Assembly (NCBI RefSeq): GCF_028993555.1
Contig: NZ_CP118610.1
Span: 3,151,001 to 3,215,000 of the forward strand
Length of the DNA: 64,000 nucleotides
Direction of reading: 5' to 3'
Source of the DNA: Ensifer adhaerens
GTDB taxonomy: Bacteria; Pseudomonadota; Alphaproteobacteria; Rhizobiales; Rhizobiaceae
Position numbers and translations under genes: made by a program. The notes under the pieces are model-generated. The model saw only the letters and a program-made list of their open reading frames with translations, did not search any database and was not told where the DNA came from. Position 1 is the stretch's first letter; each line of letters begins with the position of its first letter. Shown here piece after piece: positions 17,180 to 25,123 of this stretch.

Positions 17180-18211
17180 CTATTTTTCGGTCAGCTTGAG
17201 CTCGATGCGGCGGTTCTGGGCCCGGGCCTCCGGGGTCTCGCCCGGCGCAATCGGCTGATACTCGCCGAAGCCGGCCGCGACCAGGCGATCGGCAGGAACC
17301 CCCTTCGAGATCAGGAACTTGACGACCGAGGTGGCACGCGCCGAGGAAAGCTCCCAGTTATCGGCATAGCGGCCGCTTCCGGAAAGCTGTACATTGTCGG
17401 TATGGCCGTCGACGCGCAGCACCCAGTTGATCTCCGCAGGGATTTCCTTGGCGAGATCGAGCAGCGCCGAAGCCAGCTTCGCCATCTCCGCCTGTCCATC
17501 AGGATTGAGTTCACTGCCACCGGACGGGAACAGCACTTCCGACTGGAACACGAAGCGGTCGCCGACGATGCGGATGTTTTCGCGGTCGGAGAGGATTTCC
17601 CTCAAGCGCCCGAAGAAATCGGAGCGATAGCGGTTGAGCTCCTGCACACGCTGGGCAAGCGCCACGTTCAGGCGGCGCCCGAGGTCGGCGATCTTCGTCT
17701 GCGACGCCTGGTCCTTCGCCTCAGATGCCTGAAGCGCGACCTCGATGGCGGCGATCTGGTTGCGCAGCGCCGCGATCTGCTGGTTCAAGAGCTCGATCTG
17801 GCTCAACGCCCGGGCGCTGACCTCGCGCTCGTTCTCAAGCTCCGAGCCGAGACGTCCGATCTTCTGGTTGGCGGCATCGCTGCTGCCGGCGCCCTGGTCT
17901 AGCAGCGCCTGCAGGCGCGAGCGCTCGCCTTCCGACTGGGACAGGGAAGCCTGGAGATTGGCGAGCGAATCCTCGAGATCCTGCTTGCCGCTCTTCTCAA
18001 GCGCCAGGAGCTGCGTAAGCTCGTTGATCTGGCTGTTCAGCCGGGTCAGCACTTCATCCTTGCCGCTGATTTCGCGGCTCAGCAGAAACTGCCCGAGAAC
18101 GAACACGGTGAGCAGAAACATGATCGAAAGCAGGAGCGTCGACAGAGCATCGACGAAGCCCGGCCAATAATCGATCGTGCGCTGCGAGCGGCCTTTGCGG
18201 GCGAGCGCCAT
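17180..18211 (-). CDS. MotB/OmpA-like stator protein with long coiled coil
   Basis: A 343-residue inner-membrane protein. A basic N terminus is followed by one helix (about 17-42) with Asp21 in the FVDAL motif, the position of the proton-binding Asp of MotB. Residues about 45-200 are heptad-rich and should form a long coiled coil, and the C-terminal third is an OmpA/MotB peptidoglycan-binding domain (VLFPSGGSELNPDG, DGHTDNVQLSG, ending RRIELKL). It is the downstream partner of the MotA/TolQ-like gene (3-base gap). The coiled coil is longer than in flagellar MotB, and no flagellar genes are near, so a non-flagellar proton-driven machine is plausible. The powered process is unknown. Confidence 0.85.
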   Translation of the reverse strand: MALARKGRSQRTIDYWPGFVDALSTLLLSIMFLLTVFVLGQFLLSREISGKDEVLTRLNSQINELTQLLALEKSGKQDLEDSLANLQASLSQSEGERSRLQALLDQGAGSSDAANQKIGRLGSELENEREVSARALSQIELLNQQIAALRNQIAAIEVALQASEAKDQASQTKIADLGRRLNVALAQRVQELNRYRSDFFGRLREILSDRENIRIVGDRFVFQSEVLFPSGGSELNPDGQAEMAKLASALLDLAKEIPAEINWVLRVDGHTDNVQLSGSGRYADNWELSSARATSVVKFLISKGVPADRLVAAGFGEYQPIAPGETPEARAQNRRIELKLTEK

Positions 18212-18214
18212 GGA

Positions 18215-19315
18215 TTACTCTCCTCCGGTCTCGTCCAACTGTCCGAGCTTGGCCGGCAGCGGCGGCCTTTCGCCGGTGACGGTGAGCCGCTCCCCGCCGA
18301 TGCGCGATGACAATCTGTCGAGCGTCCTGCGCATCGCCTTGGCCTCTTCCTGCTGGGCTTCGATCCAGTCCCGGAGCATCTGCTGCTCGCCGCGCATGTT
18401 TTTCACCAGGCCCTGGATACCTTCTGCAAGGCTTGCCATGGCAGCGGTCGTACGCTGGCTCGAACCGCCCTCCTGGTTGAGACGGACCAGCTGATCCGTG
18501 AGTTTTTTCAGCTCTTCGACCGGAGCCCCCGACGGCGCGTCGAGCGTCGGCGTCAGCTCGGAGCCGACATCGGTCACGGAAGAAAGCCAGTTTTCGAGCT
18601 CGGTATAGAAACGGTTCTGGGCGCGGCCGGCCTGCAGGTCGAGGAAGCCGAGGATCAGCGAACCGGAAAGACCGAAGAGCGATGTCGAGAACGCCGTACC
18701 CATGCCGGTCAACGGCGCCGACAGGCCGCTTTTCAAGGCCGCCAGAATGTCTTCGGTGGTTCCCGAACCGGCATCCAGCGACTGGATGACCGTATTGATC
18801 GAACCGATCGTACCCAAAAGGCCCCAGAAAGTGCCAAGCAGGCCGAGGAACACGAGAAGGCCGGTCAGATAGCGTGAGATATCGCGGGATTCATCGAGAC
18901 GGGTCGCAATCGAATCCAGAATGGAGCGTAGCGCCGTCGTCGAGATCGCCGTCTGACGGGCACCGATCAGCGCCCGCATCGGCGCCAGCAGCACCGGATC
19001 GCGGCCCACCTTGTCGGCGCTGCCGGCGGCGCGAAAGGAATTGAACCAGCGCACTTCGGGACGTAAGCCCAGCACATGGTTGAAGACGAGCAGGATGCCG
19101 ATCAACAGCACCCCAAGGATCAAGCCGTTGAGGCCGGGGTTGGCCAGAAAGGCGTTGTGTGCCTGCCGAAAGAGGATTGCGCCCACGAAACCGACGATGA
19201 TCAGGAAGACCACCATGATCCAGAAATAGTGCATGGGGCTCGAAAGCTTGTGCGGATTATAGCTTTCTTCCATGCCTTCCCGACCGTTCCATCCGGACAG
19301 ATGCAGTTGCGTCAT
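18215..19315 (-). CDS. MotA/TolQ/ExbB-family proton-channel protein
   Basis: A 366-residue membrane protein. Helices are expected near residues 30-50 (FWIMVVFLIIVGFVGAILF), 65-85, 148-172 (the LVFLGLLGTFWGLLGTIG helix typical of MotA/TolQ) and 200-225 (PLTGMGTAFSTSLFGLSGSLILG). The cytoplasmic tail (about 240-340) is helical and polar. It is the upstream gene of a two-gene operon with the MotB-like protein, matching the A5B2 stator pairing of this superfamily. The long charged C-terminal tail, absent from TolQ, could contact a cytoplasmic partner. A RIME-type palindrome lies 55 bases upstream of the start. Not flagellar by context. Confidence 0.85.
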   Translation of the reverse strand: MTQLHLSGWNGREGMEESYNPHKLSSPMHYFWIMVVFLIIVGFVGAILFRQAHNAFLANPGLNGLILGVLLIGILLVFNHVLGLRPEVRWFNSFRAAGSADKVGRDPVLLAPMRALIGARQTAISTTALRSILDSIATRLDESRDISRYLTGLLVFLGLLGTFWGLLGTIGSINTVIQSLDAGSGTTEDILAALKSGLSAPLTGMGTAFSTSLFGLSGSLILGFLDLQAGRAQNRFYTELENWLSSVTDVGSELTPTLDAPSGAPVEELKKLTDQLVRLNQEGGSSQRTTAAMASLAEGIQGLVKNMRGEQQMLRDWIEAQQEEAKAMRRTLDRLSSRIGGERLTVTGERPPLPAKLGQLDETGGE

Positions 19316-19370
19316 GGGTATAAGTATCTCCCGGTTCTTACATGTCGGAACGGCGCCGCGCCGGTCCGGA

Positions 19371-19426
19371 GCCTACTGCATAATTCCCGAAACCGAAATC
19401 GATTCAAGGATGAAATTCAGCCGTTT
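19371..19426 (-). repeat. Half RIME-like element (second palindrome only)
   Basis: On the minus strand it resembles the second hairpin of the RIME-type copies: CTTGAATCGATTTCGG followed by TTTCGGGAATTATGCAGTAGG. It lies upstream of the stator operon. Confidence 0.55.
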
Positions 19427-19510
19427 CCCAAAGTGAGGCGACGGCTGCGGCACCCGTAGATAGGCACAGGCATGTGGCACTGTCGTGTTGCCTCATTCCG
19501 GATCAACCGG

Positions 19511-19547
19511 AAAAGCAAAGCCTCCGACGCAGGTGAGCGCCGGAGGC
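19511..19547 (-). terminator. Probable terminator of suhB
   Basis: Minus strand: stem GCCTCCG / CGGAGGC (19541-19547 with 19520-19526), with 3 extra inner pairs after one mismatch, then TTTGCTTTT. It lies 25 bases past the suhB stop. Confidence 0.6.
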
Positions 19548-19572
19548 CGAGCGTCAAAACAAGGATCGCTGC

Positions 19573-20373
19573 TTACTTGGTCGGCACCGGGCGGTGCACG
19601 ACATCCTTCAGTGCCTTGACGATGTACTCGTTGCCACAGACGATCGAACCGTCGTCGACCGGCTTGGCGCCGCCGTTGATATCGTGCGCCCAGCCGCCGG
19701 CCTCCCGGATCAGCAGCACGCCGGCAGCGATGTCCCAGGCGGCGAGGTCGCGTTCCCAGTAGCCGTCGTAGCGGCCGGCAGCCACATAGGCGAGGTCGAG
19801 CGAGGCAGCGCCCATGCGGCGGATGCCTGCGACTTCGCCCATGACGTGGCGCAGTTCGATCAGGTACTTGCCGTGGTTGCCGCGGCCGAGATGCGGCGTG
19901 CCGGTGGCGATCACCGCGTCGGAAAGATGCTTGCGCGAGGCGACCCGCAGGCGACGGTCGTTGAGGAAGGCGCCACCGCCACGCTCGGCAGTGTAAAGTT
20001 CATCGGTCGCGGGGTTGAAGACGACGGCGCCGACGATCTCACCCTGACGCTCCAGTGCGATCGATACCGCGAAATGCGGAATGCCGTGCAGGAAGTTGGT
20101 GGTGCCGTCGAGCGGATCGACGATCCAGCGATGCGCACCGTCGGTGCCGATGATCTCTTCACCTTCCTCGCCGAGGAAGCCGTAGGTCGGGCGGGCCTTC
20201 AGGAGCTCTTCGCGGATGAGTTTTTCGGCCTTGCGGTCGGCCTGCGAGACATAGTCGCCAGGCCCCTTGAGCGAGACCTGCAGGTTCTGGACTTCGCCGA
20301 AATCGCGGGCCAACGACTTGCCCGCCTTGAAGGCGGCCTGAACCATGACATTGAGAAGTGCTGAACGGGCCAT
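19573..20373 (-). CDS. suhB: Inositol monophosphatase family protein
   Basis: A 266-residue Mg-dependent phosphatase of the IMPase/SuhB family. The metal site is complete: GEEGEE (about 80-85), the WIVDPLDGTTNFLHGIP signature (about 95-111) and the C-terminal WDIAAGVLLIREAGG. Enzymes of this family hydrolyse inositol-1-phosphate and related sugar phosphates; in enterobacteria SuhB also assists rRNA antitermination, an additional role I cannot assess here. The start at 20373 (MARSALLNVM) has AGGGATCGCC upstream; upstream ATG and GTG codons lie in low-similarity sequence that includes a repeat. Monocistronic, with a probable terminator at 19511-19547. Confidence 0.92.
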   Translation of the reverse strand: MARSALLNVMVQAAFKAGKSLARDFGEVQNLQVSLKGPGDYVSQADRKAEKLIREELLKARPTYGFLGEEGEEIIGTDGAHRWIVDPLDGTTNFLHGIPHFAVSIALERQGEIVGAVVFNPATDELYTAERGGGAFLNDRRLRVASRKHLSDAVIATGTPHLGRGNHGKYLIELRHVMGEVAGIRRMGAASLDLAYVAAGRYDGYWERDLAAWDIAAGVLLIREAGGWAHDINGGAKPVDDGSIVCGNEYIVKALKDVVHRPVPTK

Positions 20374-20689
20374 CTGGCGATCCCTTGATAACGAAGGCCG
20401 ATCGAACGCGATCGATCGGACGTTGAACCTGCTTGACGGAACACGGCCGCATTGCCGGCCCTTCTGCATATTCCCTCGATCGGAACCGATCCAAGGACGT
20501 AGGGCAAGCCGCTGATTGAGCTCCGTCGTCAAAAAACCGAGTGAGTAATCACTCCGCTCGCGTTGCGGCCAAACTGTCGCGGCCCCACGAGCAAAACCGC
20601 GGCCTCAGAACCACAGATGGCCCGCAAATTCAAGCGAAATAGCATTTTCGTCGAGCAGCCACGGCGGATTCCGTCGCAATCTGCACCGT
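20374..20689. other. Intergenic region between suhB and the Sel1 gene, with a RIME-type half element
   Basis: No gene is seen in these 316 bases. It contains a repeat (20461-20512) and a GAGTGA-GTAA-TCACTC dyad (about 20537-20552), which could be an operator or small hairpin. Both flanking genes are on the minus strand, so it should hold the end of the Sel1 transcript and the suhB promoter. I could not place convincing promoter boxes. Confidence 0.5.
20461..20512 (-). repeat. Half RIME-like element (second palindrome only)
   Basis: Minus strand: CCTACGTCCTTGGATCGG then TTCCGATCGAGGGAATATGCAGAAG, the second-hairpin pattern of the RIME-type copies at 23761 and 27231. Confidence 0.5.
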
Positions 20690-21841
20690 TCAGCTCCGGC
20701 GATACTTGTTGGCGGCGCTGAGTGCCTGCTTCTGCTGCTCTTCATTGAGACCGAGATAGAAGTCCTCGAGCGAGTCGTCCTTCAGGCCGGCGCGACGCGA
20801 AAGCACATACCATTTCGCCGCCTCGACCGGATTGGGCCTGGTGCCGATGGCGTTGACATAGAGATGCGAAAGCCGGTTCTGCGCAACCACATTTCCGCCC
20901 TCGGCCGCCCGCCGCATCCAACCGAAACCCTCTTCGAGATTGCGCTCGCCGGCAATGCCCTCGATCATCCAGATGGCGATATCGAGCTGAGCGGTGTCGT
21001 AGCCCGCCCGCGCCGCGCGGATCAGCCATTCGCGCGCCCGCGCCCGCTTGCTCTCCTCGATGCCATCGACATTGACCAGAATCTGCGACAGCGCATATTG
21101 CGCATCCGCAATGCCCTGTTCGGCCGACTTTTCATAATAGGGCATCGCCAGTTTCAGTCCCTTCGGCCCGGGATTGTCGGCGACAAGCGTCTGGCCGTAG
21201 TTGAACTGCGCCGAGCCATTGCCGAGATCGGCCGCCTTCTTCATCAGCTCTTCGGATTTCTTCCGGTCGCGCTTGACGTAACGGCCCTCCATCAGGATCA
21301 GCGCGTATTTGAACATAGCGGCGGGATCGCCCTTTTCCGCCGCCTGGCCGTACCAGAAGGCAGCCTGCTGGGGATTGCGCACGACGCCCAGTCCCTGCTG
21401 CAGGATCTCGGCGATCAGCGTCTGCGCCGCCGGATCGCCAAGCTGCGCCCGCGGCAGCGCCAGATCCATCGCGGTCAGGTAGTAGCCACGCTGGAACGCG
21501 CCATAGGCATCGTCCACCTTGCCGGTGAAGGGCTTTTCCGCTGGCAGGGCCGGCAATTCGGCGCCCATGCGATCGAAAACAGTGACGCCGGACGATGGGA
21601 CGGAGCCGTCCGCAGGCTTCTTGTTGGGGCCGACAGCGGACTTGCCATCTTTCTGGTCGGTCGGCGTCGCGCCCTCCGGCATCGCCGCACCGTTGAAAGG
21701 CGTGATGCGGCCGCGCTTCTCGACGCCGGCGTCCTCGCCACCGCCCTTCTGCTCCTGCGCATGCGCCGGCAGTGCCAGGGCAACAGCCATGGCAACAAGG
21801 GAAAAACCTCGACTCAATCTGGAAGGCAGGCGGCTCAACAT
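20690..21841 (-). CDS. Secreted Sel1/TPR-repeat protein
   Basis: A 383-residue exported protein. A signal peptide (SRGFSLVAMAVALALPAHAQ) and a Pro/Gly/Lys-rich linker are followed from about residue 110 by Sel1-like repeats of the A-x2-G...A-x3-Y/W type, for example GDPAAMFKYALILMEG, GNGSAQFNYGQTL and GYDTAQLDIAIWMIEG. Sel1 repeats mediate protein contacts; in rhizobia ExoR is a periplasmic Sel1 protein, but this is a different and longer one. The thiE-like gene is 9 bases upstream on the same strand, so the two are co-transcribed. Confidence 0.8.
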   Translation of the reverse strand: MLSRLPSRLSRGFSLVAMAVALALPAHAQEQKGGGEDAGVEKRGRITPFNGAAMPEGATPTDQKDGKSAVGPNKKPADGSVPSSGVTVFDRMGAELPALPAEKPFTGKVDDAYGAFQRGYYLTAMDLALPRAQLGDPAAQTLIAEILQQGLGVVRNPQQAAFWYGQAAEKGDPAAMFKYALILMEGRYVKRDRKKSEELMKKAADLGNGSAQFNYGQTLVADNPGPKGLKLAMPYYEKSAEQGIADAQYALSQILVNVDGIEESKRARAREWLIRAARAGYDTAQLDIAIWMIEGIAGERNLEEGFGWMRRAAEGGNVVAQNRLSHLYVNAIGTRPNPVEAAKWYVLSRRAGLKDDSLEDFYLGLNEEQQKQALSAANKYRRS

Positions 21842-21850
21842 CGAAACGTC

Positions 21851-22498
21851 TTAATCTTCAAACCGTGGCGCTTTTTCGTCAAGAAGTGCGTTGACCGCAG
21901 CAACGACGGAAGGCGCCTGACCGGGTTCGCCGAAGACGGCAAGGCGAAGCGCCACGAACTCGGCACCAGTCTCCGCCACGGCCAATGCCGATTGCGGGTC
22001 GGTGCCGCCCATGACGATGCAGGGGATCTCGATCATCGACGCCCACCATTCGGCGAGCGCCAGGTTCTTCGGATGCGCCTCCGGCTTGATGTCGCCATCG
22101 GTCTTGCCGAAGAACACGTAATCCGGGCGCACCTCGCCGATCTCCAGCGCGTGGTGACGGTCGGCGGCATTACCCCCGCCGACGATCAGTTTCGGGGTGT
22201 GTTTCTCGACCGCCTCGCCAAGCGCTTCCGCATTGCCGGCAATGTGCAGACCATCAGCCTTGGCGCGCCCGGCCACGCGGGAGTCGCCCTCGATGAGCGC
22301 AGCGGCGCCGGCTTCCTGAATGACCGGCACCAGACGCTCGGCATGTTTCTGGAACTCGGTATCGTCAAGTGCGTATTGCGGCACGATCACGGAGGCGACG
22401 TCGCCGCCCTTCAGGGCTTCGGCAAGCACCTTTGCGCGTTCCGCCGCATCGGGCATGTCGGGCGCGATCAGCACCAGGCGGCAACGTTCTGTTGTCAT
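21851..22498 (-). CDS. Divergent ThiE-like (TENI/TMP synthase family) protein
   Basis: A 215-residue TIM-barrel protein related to thiamine-phosphate synthase, which joins HMP-PP and thiazole phosphate. Matching pieces are ADGLHIAG (the ADGVHLG position), RPDYVFFGK (the DYIGFGP position) and IPCIVMGGTDPQSA (the AIGGI position) near the C terminus. The QLREK-type pyrophosphate-binding motif and the GQ-D/E substrate residues are not seen, so it may have lost or changed activity. Start at 22498 (MTTERCRLVLIAPD) is preferred over an upstream in-frame ATG because family similarity begins there. It is the first gene of a unit with the Sel1 protein and is divergent from the TSUP gene. Confidence 0.7.
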   Translation of the reverse strand: MTTERCRLVLIAPDMPDAAERAKVLAEALKGGDVASVIVPQYALDDTEFQKHAERLVPVIQEAGAAALIEGDSRVAGRAKADGLHIAGNAEALGEAVEKHTPKLIVGGGNAADRHHALEIGEVRPDYVFFGKTDGDIKPEAHPKNLALAEWWASMIEIPCIVMGGTDPQSALAVAETGAEFVALRLAVFGEPGQAPSVVAAVNALLDEKAPRFED

Positions 22499-22605
22499 AT
22501 CAAGACATCCATTTCCGGCTGCATCCGCCAGGGTGGCGAAACCAGCGCTCGATTTCATTTGGGAAAACCGATAGACGGAGACTGCAAAAGGATCAACCGC
22601 CACCC

Positions 22606-23385
22606 ATGCTTCCTGATCTCGACTTCTATCTTATCGCCATTCCGGCAGTTCTGCTCGTTGGTCTCAGCAAGGGTGGCATGGGGGAAGCACTTTCGCTGAT
22701 GGGTGTTCCGATCCTGTCGATGGCGGTGTCACCCGTCCAGGCGGCCGCCCTGCTTCTCCCGATCCTGATCGCTATGGATCTTGTCTCGCTCTGGATGTGG
22801 CGCAAGCACGGCGATCGCACCACCCTCTTCATGTTGTTGCCCGGCGCCATCGTCGGCATCTTCATCGGCTGGGCGACCTCTGCCTACGTCTCGCGTGACC
22901 TCCTTCGCCTCATCATCGGTCTGATCACCGTGCTCTTCGTGCTCCGATACGTCTACAATGTCTGGCGCATACGTCTTGGCATCACGATCGCGCCGAAGAA
23001 GCAGCGGGCCGGGCCGGCAACACTCTGGGGCTCCTTTGCCGGTTATGGCAGCTTCGTCGCGCACGCCGGCGGCCCGCCTTTCCAGATCTACGCGTTGCCA
23101 CTGCAACTCGATCCGCGCGAATATACCGGCACCATCGTGCGCTTCTTTGCGATCCTGAATGCGGTGAAGCTCATCCCCTATTTCGCGCTTGGGCAGCTGG
23201 ATCTCAGTAACCTGAAAATCTCGGCGACGCTCTTTCCGCTCGCCATCGTCGCAACCATGTGCGGCGCCTGGATCGTTCGCCGCATGAAGCCGCAGATCTT
23301 CTACCCCTTCATGTATACCATGGCCTTCATCGCAGGCTCGAAACTGCTGTGGGACGGTATCAACAGCCTGGCCGCAGGCGGCTGA
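22606..23385 (+). CDS. TSUP family (TauE/SafE) membrane transporter
   Basis: A 259-residue protein with about eight hydrophobic helices and the TSUP pattern: an N-terminal repeat with VGLSKGGMGEALSLMGVPIL and a second repeat with the GSFAGYGSFVAHAGGPP segment. The family moves sulfite, sulfonates and other organic anions across the inner membrane; the substrate here is unknown. AAAAGGA precedes the ATG at 22606. It is divergent from the ThiE-like gene across 107 bases and is followed 101 bases later by a small ArsR-type gene on the same strand. Confidence 0.83.
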   Translation: MLPDLDFYLIAIPAVLLVGLSKGGMGEALSLMGVPILSMAVSPVQAAALLLPILIAMDLVSLWMWRKHGDRTTLFMLLPGAIVGIFIGWATSAYVSRDLLRLIIGLITVLFVLRYVYNVWRIRLGITIAPKKQRAGPATLWGSFAGYGSFVAHAGGPPFQIYALPLQLDPREYTGTIVRFFAILNAVKLIPYFALGQLDLSNLKISATLFPLAIVATMCGAWIVRRMKPQIFYPFMYTMAFIAGSKLLWDGINSLAAGG

Positions 23386-23486
23386 ACCGAGGCCCCAAGT
23401 ATTACGGAAATATTGCAAAGCAAAATTAGCATTCCGCATCGCACAAATTTCTTGCTGCTTTGCAAAATTTCGCCTAACGTCCGGCC

Positions 23487-23747
23487 ATGACGATCGCGGA
23501 CCCTTTCGATGCCATTGCGGACCCGAACCGGCGCCACCTGCTGGAGGAACTGCGGCGCGCGCCGAAAACCGTAAACGAACTGGCGGAGGGCCTGCCGATC
23601 AGCCGCCCGGCCGTATCGCAGCACCTGAAGGCCTTGCTGGATTGCAATCTGGTCTCGGTTTCGGCGAGCGGTACTCGGCGGATCTACGCGATCAACCGTC
23701 CGGGTTTCGACCGTCTCAATCTGTGGCTCGACCAGTTCTGGTCCTGA
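23487..23747 (+). CDS. Small ArsR-type winged-helix regulator
   Basis: An 86-residue protein that is nearly all winged helix: DPFDAIADPNRRHLLEELR, VNELAEGLPISRPAVSQHLKALLDCNLV and a wing SASGTRRIYAINRPGF. The pattern is that of ArsR regulators that often repress a downstream START/AHSA1 gene. No such partner follows; the next 110 bases are a RIME-type repeat. It has no metal-binding cysteine pair in the recognition helix (its one Cys is in LDCNLV), so metal sensing of the ArsR type is unlikely. Shorter than most family members (about 100-115), but complete. Confidence 0.82.
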   Translation: MTIADPFDAIADPNRRHLLEELRRAPKTVNELAEGLPISRPAVSQHLKALLDCNLVSVSASGTRRIYAINRPGFDRLNLWLDQFWS

Positions 23748-23760
23748 GCCCGGCAGCCGC

Positions 23761-23870
23761 TTACGGCGCCGCGCGTCTTTGTCAGAGGCGCAAAGGTCGC
23801 TGTAGCTCTTTGAATTTCTGTATGTTTTTGTCCCTTGATCGGCTATGATCAAAGGGAGACCTGCAGCAGG
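23761..23870 (+). repeat. RIME-like intergenic mosaic element, full-length copy
   Basis: Starts 13 bases after the arsR-like stop. First hairpin: GGCGCCGCGCGTCTTTG...CAGAGGCGCAAAGGTCGCTGTAG; then CTTTGAATTTCTGTATG and a second hairpin CCCTTGATC/GATCAAAGGG. It matches the copy at 27231-27333. Confidence 0.75.
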
Positions 23871-23881
23871 CGACGCCCGAA

Positions 23882-23908
23882 AGAAACAGACCGGGCGCCA
23901 AGCCCGGT
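23882..23908 (-). terminator. Possible terminator for the minus-strand DUF465 gene
   Basis: Minus strand: stem ACCGGGC / GCCCGGT (23902-23908 with 23890-23896), then a T-rich tail CTGTTTCTT. It lies 107 bases past the stop at 24015, which is far, so confidence is low. Confidence 0.35.
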
Positions 23909-24014
23909 CCAGCATTCCGTATCTTCCGTCGTGGGGGATTGGTTCTAAACCTTGTTGCGCCTACTCAGAGGGGAGATGGCGCCTCCCGATAATCCTGGGA
24001 AATACCGTTGATAA

Positions 24015-24188
24015 TCAGTGAGTCGAGGAACGAAGCCTTTCGATTTCGTCCTTGATGCGCAGCTTCCTCCGCTTGATGTCGGTAATCAGCTCGTCTTCCA
24101 CCGACGGCTGATTCAATGCCGCATGGAGCTCCTGCTCCAGGACGCCATGTTTTTTCTCAAGCGTTGCAAGATGAGCCTCAACAGTCAT
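24015..24188 (-). CDS. DUF465 (YdcH-like) small protein
   Basis: A 57-residue protein with the DUF465 motif: ...HLATLEKKHGVLEQELHAAL, then DELITDIKRRKLRIKDEIERL. It is short, highly charged and helical, expected to be an antiparallel hairpin. Function unestablished in this family. I start at the ATG at 24188 with AGGGAC upstream; an upstream ATG adds a non-conserved 28-residue tail. Divergent from a second DUF465 gene at 24401. Confidence 0.8.
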   Translation of the reverse strand: MTVEAHLATLEKKHGVLEQELHAALNQPSVEDELITDIKRRKLRIKDEIERLRSSTH

Positions 24189-24400
24189 TTGGCAGTCCCT
24201 TCCTTTTGCTTGCATCCGGCGTGTGAATGCCGGATGTTCCATGGTTGTAACCTTACTACAGTGCCATGCCATTTTTCATTTGTCGAAGGCGAAATGATGA
24301 CGACGGATAACTTCCCGTTACCGCCCAAGATGTGATAGAGCGACGCATGGAATTCCGGTTCGAGGAGGACTTCGCGCCGGGCTGATGGGGATCGCTTTGC

Positions 24401-24604
24401 ATGCCGGACCAGGACCAGGCCGAACTCAGACTGACCGCCGCGCGGCTGAGGCAGGAACATGAAGACTACGACGCTGCCATCAACGCCATGATCGAGACCG
24501 GCTGCGACGCGCTGAGAATCCAGCGCATGAAGAAGAAGAAGCTGGCGATCAAGGACAAGATCAGCAAGATCGAAGACCAGATCATCCCCGACATCATTGC
24601 CTGA
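24401..24604 (+). CDS. DUF465 (YdcH-like) small protein
   Basis: A 67-residue protein of the same family as the gene at 24015-24188: EHEDYDAAINAMIETGCD, then IQRMKKKKLAIKDKISKIEDQIIPDI. The KKKKLAIKDKI stretch corresponds to RRKLRIKDEI of the neighbour. It precedes purE by 18 bases on the same strand, so it is probably transcribed with purEK. Function unknown. Confidence 0.82.
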   Translation: MPDQDQAELRLTAARLRQEHEDYDAAINAMIETGCDALRIQRMKKKKLAIKDKISKIEDQIIPDIIA

Positions 24605-24622
24605 ACGCGGAACAGGACAGAC

Positions 24623-25123
24623 GTGATCGACACCACGACCCCACCCGTCGCCATCATCATGGGAAGCCAGTCGGACTGGGAGACGATGAAGAACGCCGCC
24701 GATACGCTCGACGCGCTCGACATTGCCTATGAGGCTCGCATCGTTTCCGCCCATCGCACCCCGGATCGGCTCGTGAACTTCGCCAAGGGCGCCCGCGACG
24801 AGGGCTTCAAGGTGATCATCGCCGGCGCCGGAGGGGCGGCCCATCTGCCCGGCATGTGCGCCTCGATGACGCCGCTGCCGGTCTTTGGCGTACCGGTTCA
24901 GTCGAAGGCGCTTTCCGGCCAGGACAGCCTGCTCTCGATCGTCCAGATGCCCGCCGGCATTCCCGTTGGAACGCTCGCGATCGGCCGCGCCGGCGCCGTC
25001 AACGCCGCCCTTCTTGCTGCAGCCGTGCTCGCACTCAGTGACGACGACCTCGCCGACCGGCTTGACGACTGGCGCGAGCAGCAGACGATTTCGGTCGCCG
25101 AGTACCCGGTGGACGAGGCATGA
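24623..25123 (+). CDS. purE: 5-(carboxyamino)imidazole ribonucleotide mutase
   Basis: A 166-residue class I PurE, which moves the carboxyl group of N5-CAIR to C4 in purine synthesis. Present are [12 protein letters not shown] near the N terminus and the active-site [13 protein letters not shown], then [11 protein letters not shown] and VGTLAIG. GTG start at 24623. It overlaps purK by 4 bases (ATGA), a standard coupled pair. Confidence 0.97.
   Translation: MIDTTTPPVAIIMGSQSDWETMKNAADTLDALDIAYEARIVSAHRTPDRLVNFAKGARDEGFKVIIAGAGGAAHLPGMCASMTPLPVFGVPVQSKALSGQDSLLSIVQMPAGIPVGTLAIGRAGAVNAALLAAAVLALSDDDLADRLDDWREQQTISVAEYPVDEA

Noticed and set aside
17180..19315. Zorya-type anti-phage defence (ZorAB) reading of the stator pair
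   Set aside because: No ZorC/D/E genes, helicase or nuclease nearby, and the neighbours are housekeeping genes.
19470..19492. TGGCAC...TTGC resembling a sigma-54 promoter upstream of suhB/stator genes
   Set aside because: The GG and GC elements are 2 bases too far apart for a -24/-12 site.
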